In this document: piece by piece, positions 63,716 through 64,000 of the stretch
Numbering within the stretch: position 1 is the stretch's first letter
Layout: the number at the start of each line of letters is the position of its first letter
Assembly: GCF_020181355.1 (NCBI RefSeq)
Contig: NZ_CP084004.1
Span: forward strand, 1,860,001 to 1,924,000
Source: Collinsella aerofaciens
GTDB taxonomy: Bacteria; Actinomycetota; Coriobacteriia; Coriobacteriales; Coriobacteriaceae
Length of the DNA stretch: 64,000 bases
Direction: 5' to 3'
Made by a program: the position numbers and the translations under genes
The notes under the pieces: model-generated
Database searches by the model: none
What the model was told of the DNA's origin: nothing
What the model saw: the letters and a program-made list of their open reading frames with translations, nothing else

Positions 63716-64000
63716 ATGACAAATAGCGCAGACTTTGAATCATTCTTGAAGGACATCAATCCCAGCAAGAGCACCATTGATGAAGCGAGTCGACTTCACC
63801 GAAATCTCAGGGACCATCTCAAGGCAAGTGAGACTTATGGGGCTGTATGCAAGGACACATACCTCTCGGGTTCATACGCCAAGCAGACCTTCATACGACC
63901 GAAGAAAGATTCTGACAGCTGCGATATTGACATCATCGTTGAGACAAACCGCTCCATTAACGACTCCCCGTATCGCGTTTTGGTCGAGCTCGAGGATGCG
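63716..64000 (+). CDS. CD-NTase-like nucleotidyltransferase (CBASS-type), 3' end beyond the window
   Basis: The visible 95 residues have the polymerase-beta-like nucleotidyltransferase core. G52-S53 lie in YLSGSYAKQTFIRP, and the metal-binding Asp pair is in SCDIDIIVE (Asp70, Asp72). This GS...DxD layout, with a helical N-terminus, is that of cGAS/DncV-like nucleotidyltransferases, which make cyclic oligonucleotide signals in CBASS phage defence. An effector gene should follow. GGAAAGG lies 8 bases before the ATG. A housekeeping or antibiotic nucleotidyltransferase is less likely given the neighbourhood. Confidence 0.8.
   Translation, partial: MTNSADFESFLKDINPSKSTIDEASRLHRNLRDHLKASETYGAVCKDTYLSGSYAKQTFIRPKKDSDSCDIDIIVETNRSINDSPYRVLVELEDA

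Overview
The window looks like a chromosomal segment of a GC-rich gut actinobacterium of the Coriobacteriia, most likely Collinsella. This is inferred from gene content, codon style and the glycogen/L-serine/corrinoid gene set; no search was run.

Layout. (1) 0-17 kb: housekeeping and envelope genes. They are the end of a precorrin-6 reductase gene, a MacB-type ABC efflux set, an L,D-transpeptidase, single-chain L-serine dehydratase, metK, gltX, and the run priA-def-fmt-rsmB. (2) 17-20 kb: an AT-rich membrane-protein gene split by an IS30-family element with a 13-bp target duplication. (3) 20-33 kb: a minus-strand glycogen/maltodextrin block (glgB, glgP, glgC, glgD, glgA and an amylase-glucanotransferase fusion). 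GlgA and GlgB carry Lys/Ala/Thr-rich tails like histone H1. (4) 33.5-35.1 kb: a HAD phosphatase, thiamine pyrophosphokinase and tRNA-Ala(GGC). (5) 35.8-47.3 kb: a capsule/exopolysaccharide locus with a NusG-like antiterminator (frameshifted), an initiating sugar transferase, glycosyltransferases, an EpsG-type polymerase (frameshifted), a flippase, and a module of two LicD proteins, a class V aminotransferase, a GNAT enzyme and a cytidylyltransferase-oxidoreductase fusion. I predict that this module makes and attaches a CDP-activated amino-polyol substituent. (6) 47.4-56.5 kb: an accessory insertion. It holds two nested IS21-family elements, a decayed IS1595-like transposase, fragments of other genes, a reading frame broken only by TAG codons, and three intact AT-rich genes of unknown function. 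A truncated 3' end of UDP-glucose dehydrogenase with its terminator at 56.5-57.0 kb marks the old far edge of the capsule locus. (7) 57-64 kb: a membrane-anchored helical-repeat protein, a graveyard of IS3/IS256/IS21/IS66 remnants, then a defence region. The defence region has an AIPR-family protein, an Abi-family remnant broken at its HEPN motif, and the start of a CD-NTase (CBASS-type) gene cut by the window edge.

Several long inverted repeats are scattered between genes. Two are clearly copies of one family (737-805 and 16992-17059), and two others share an outer arm (9573-9680 and 34867-34928). The part most likely to hold undescribed biology is the 54.4-56.5 kb three-gene cassette. The CDP-substituent module of the capsule locus and the tailed glycogen enzymes come next.
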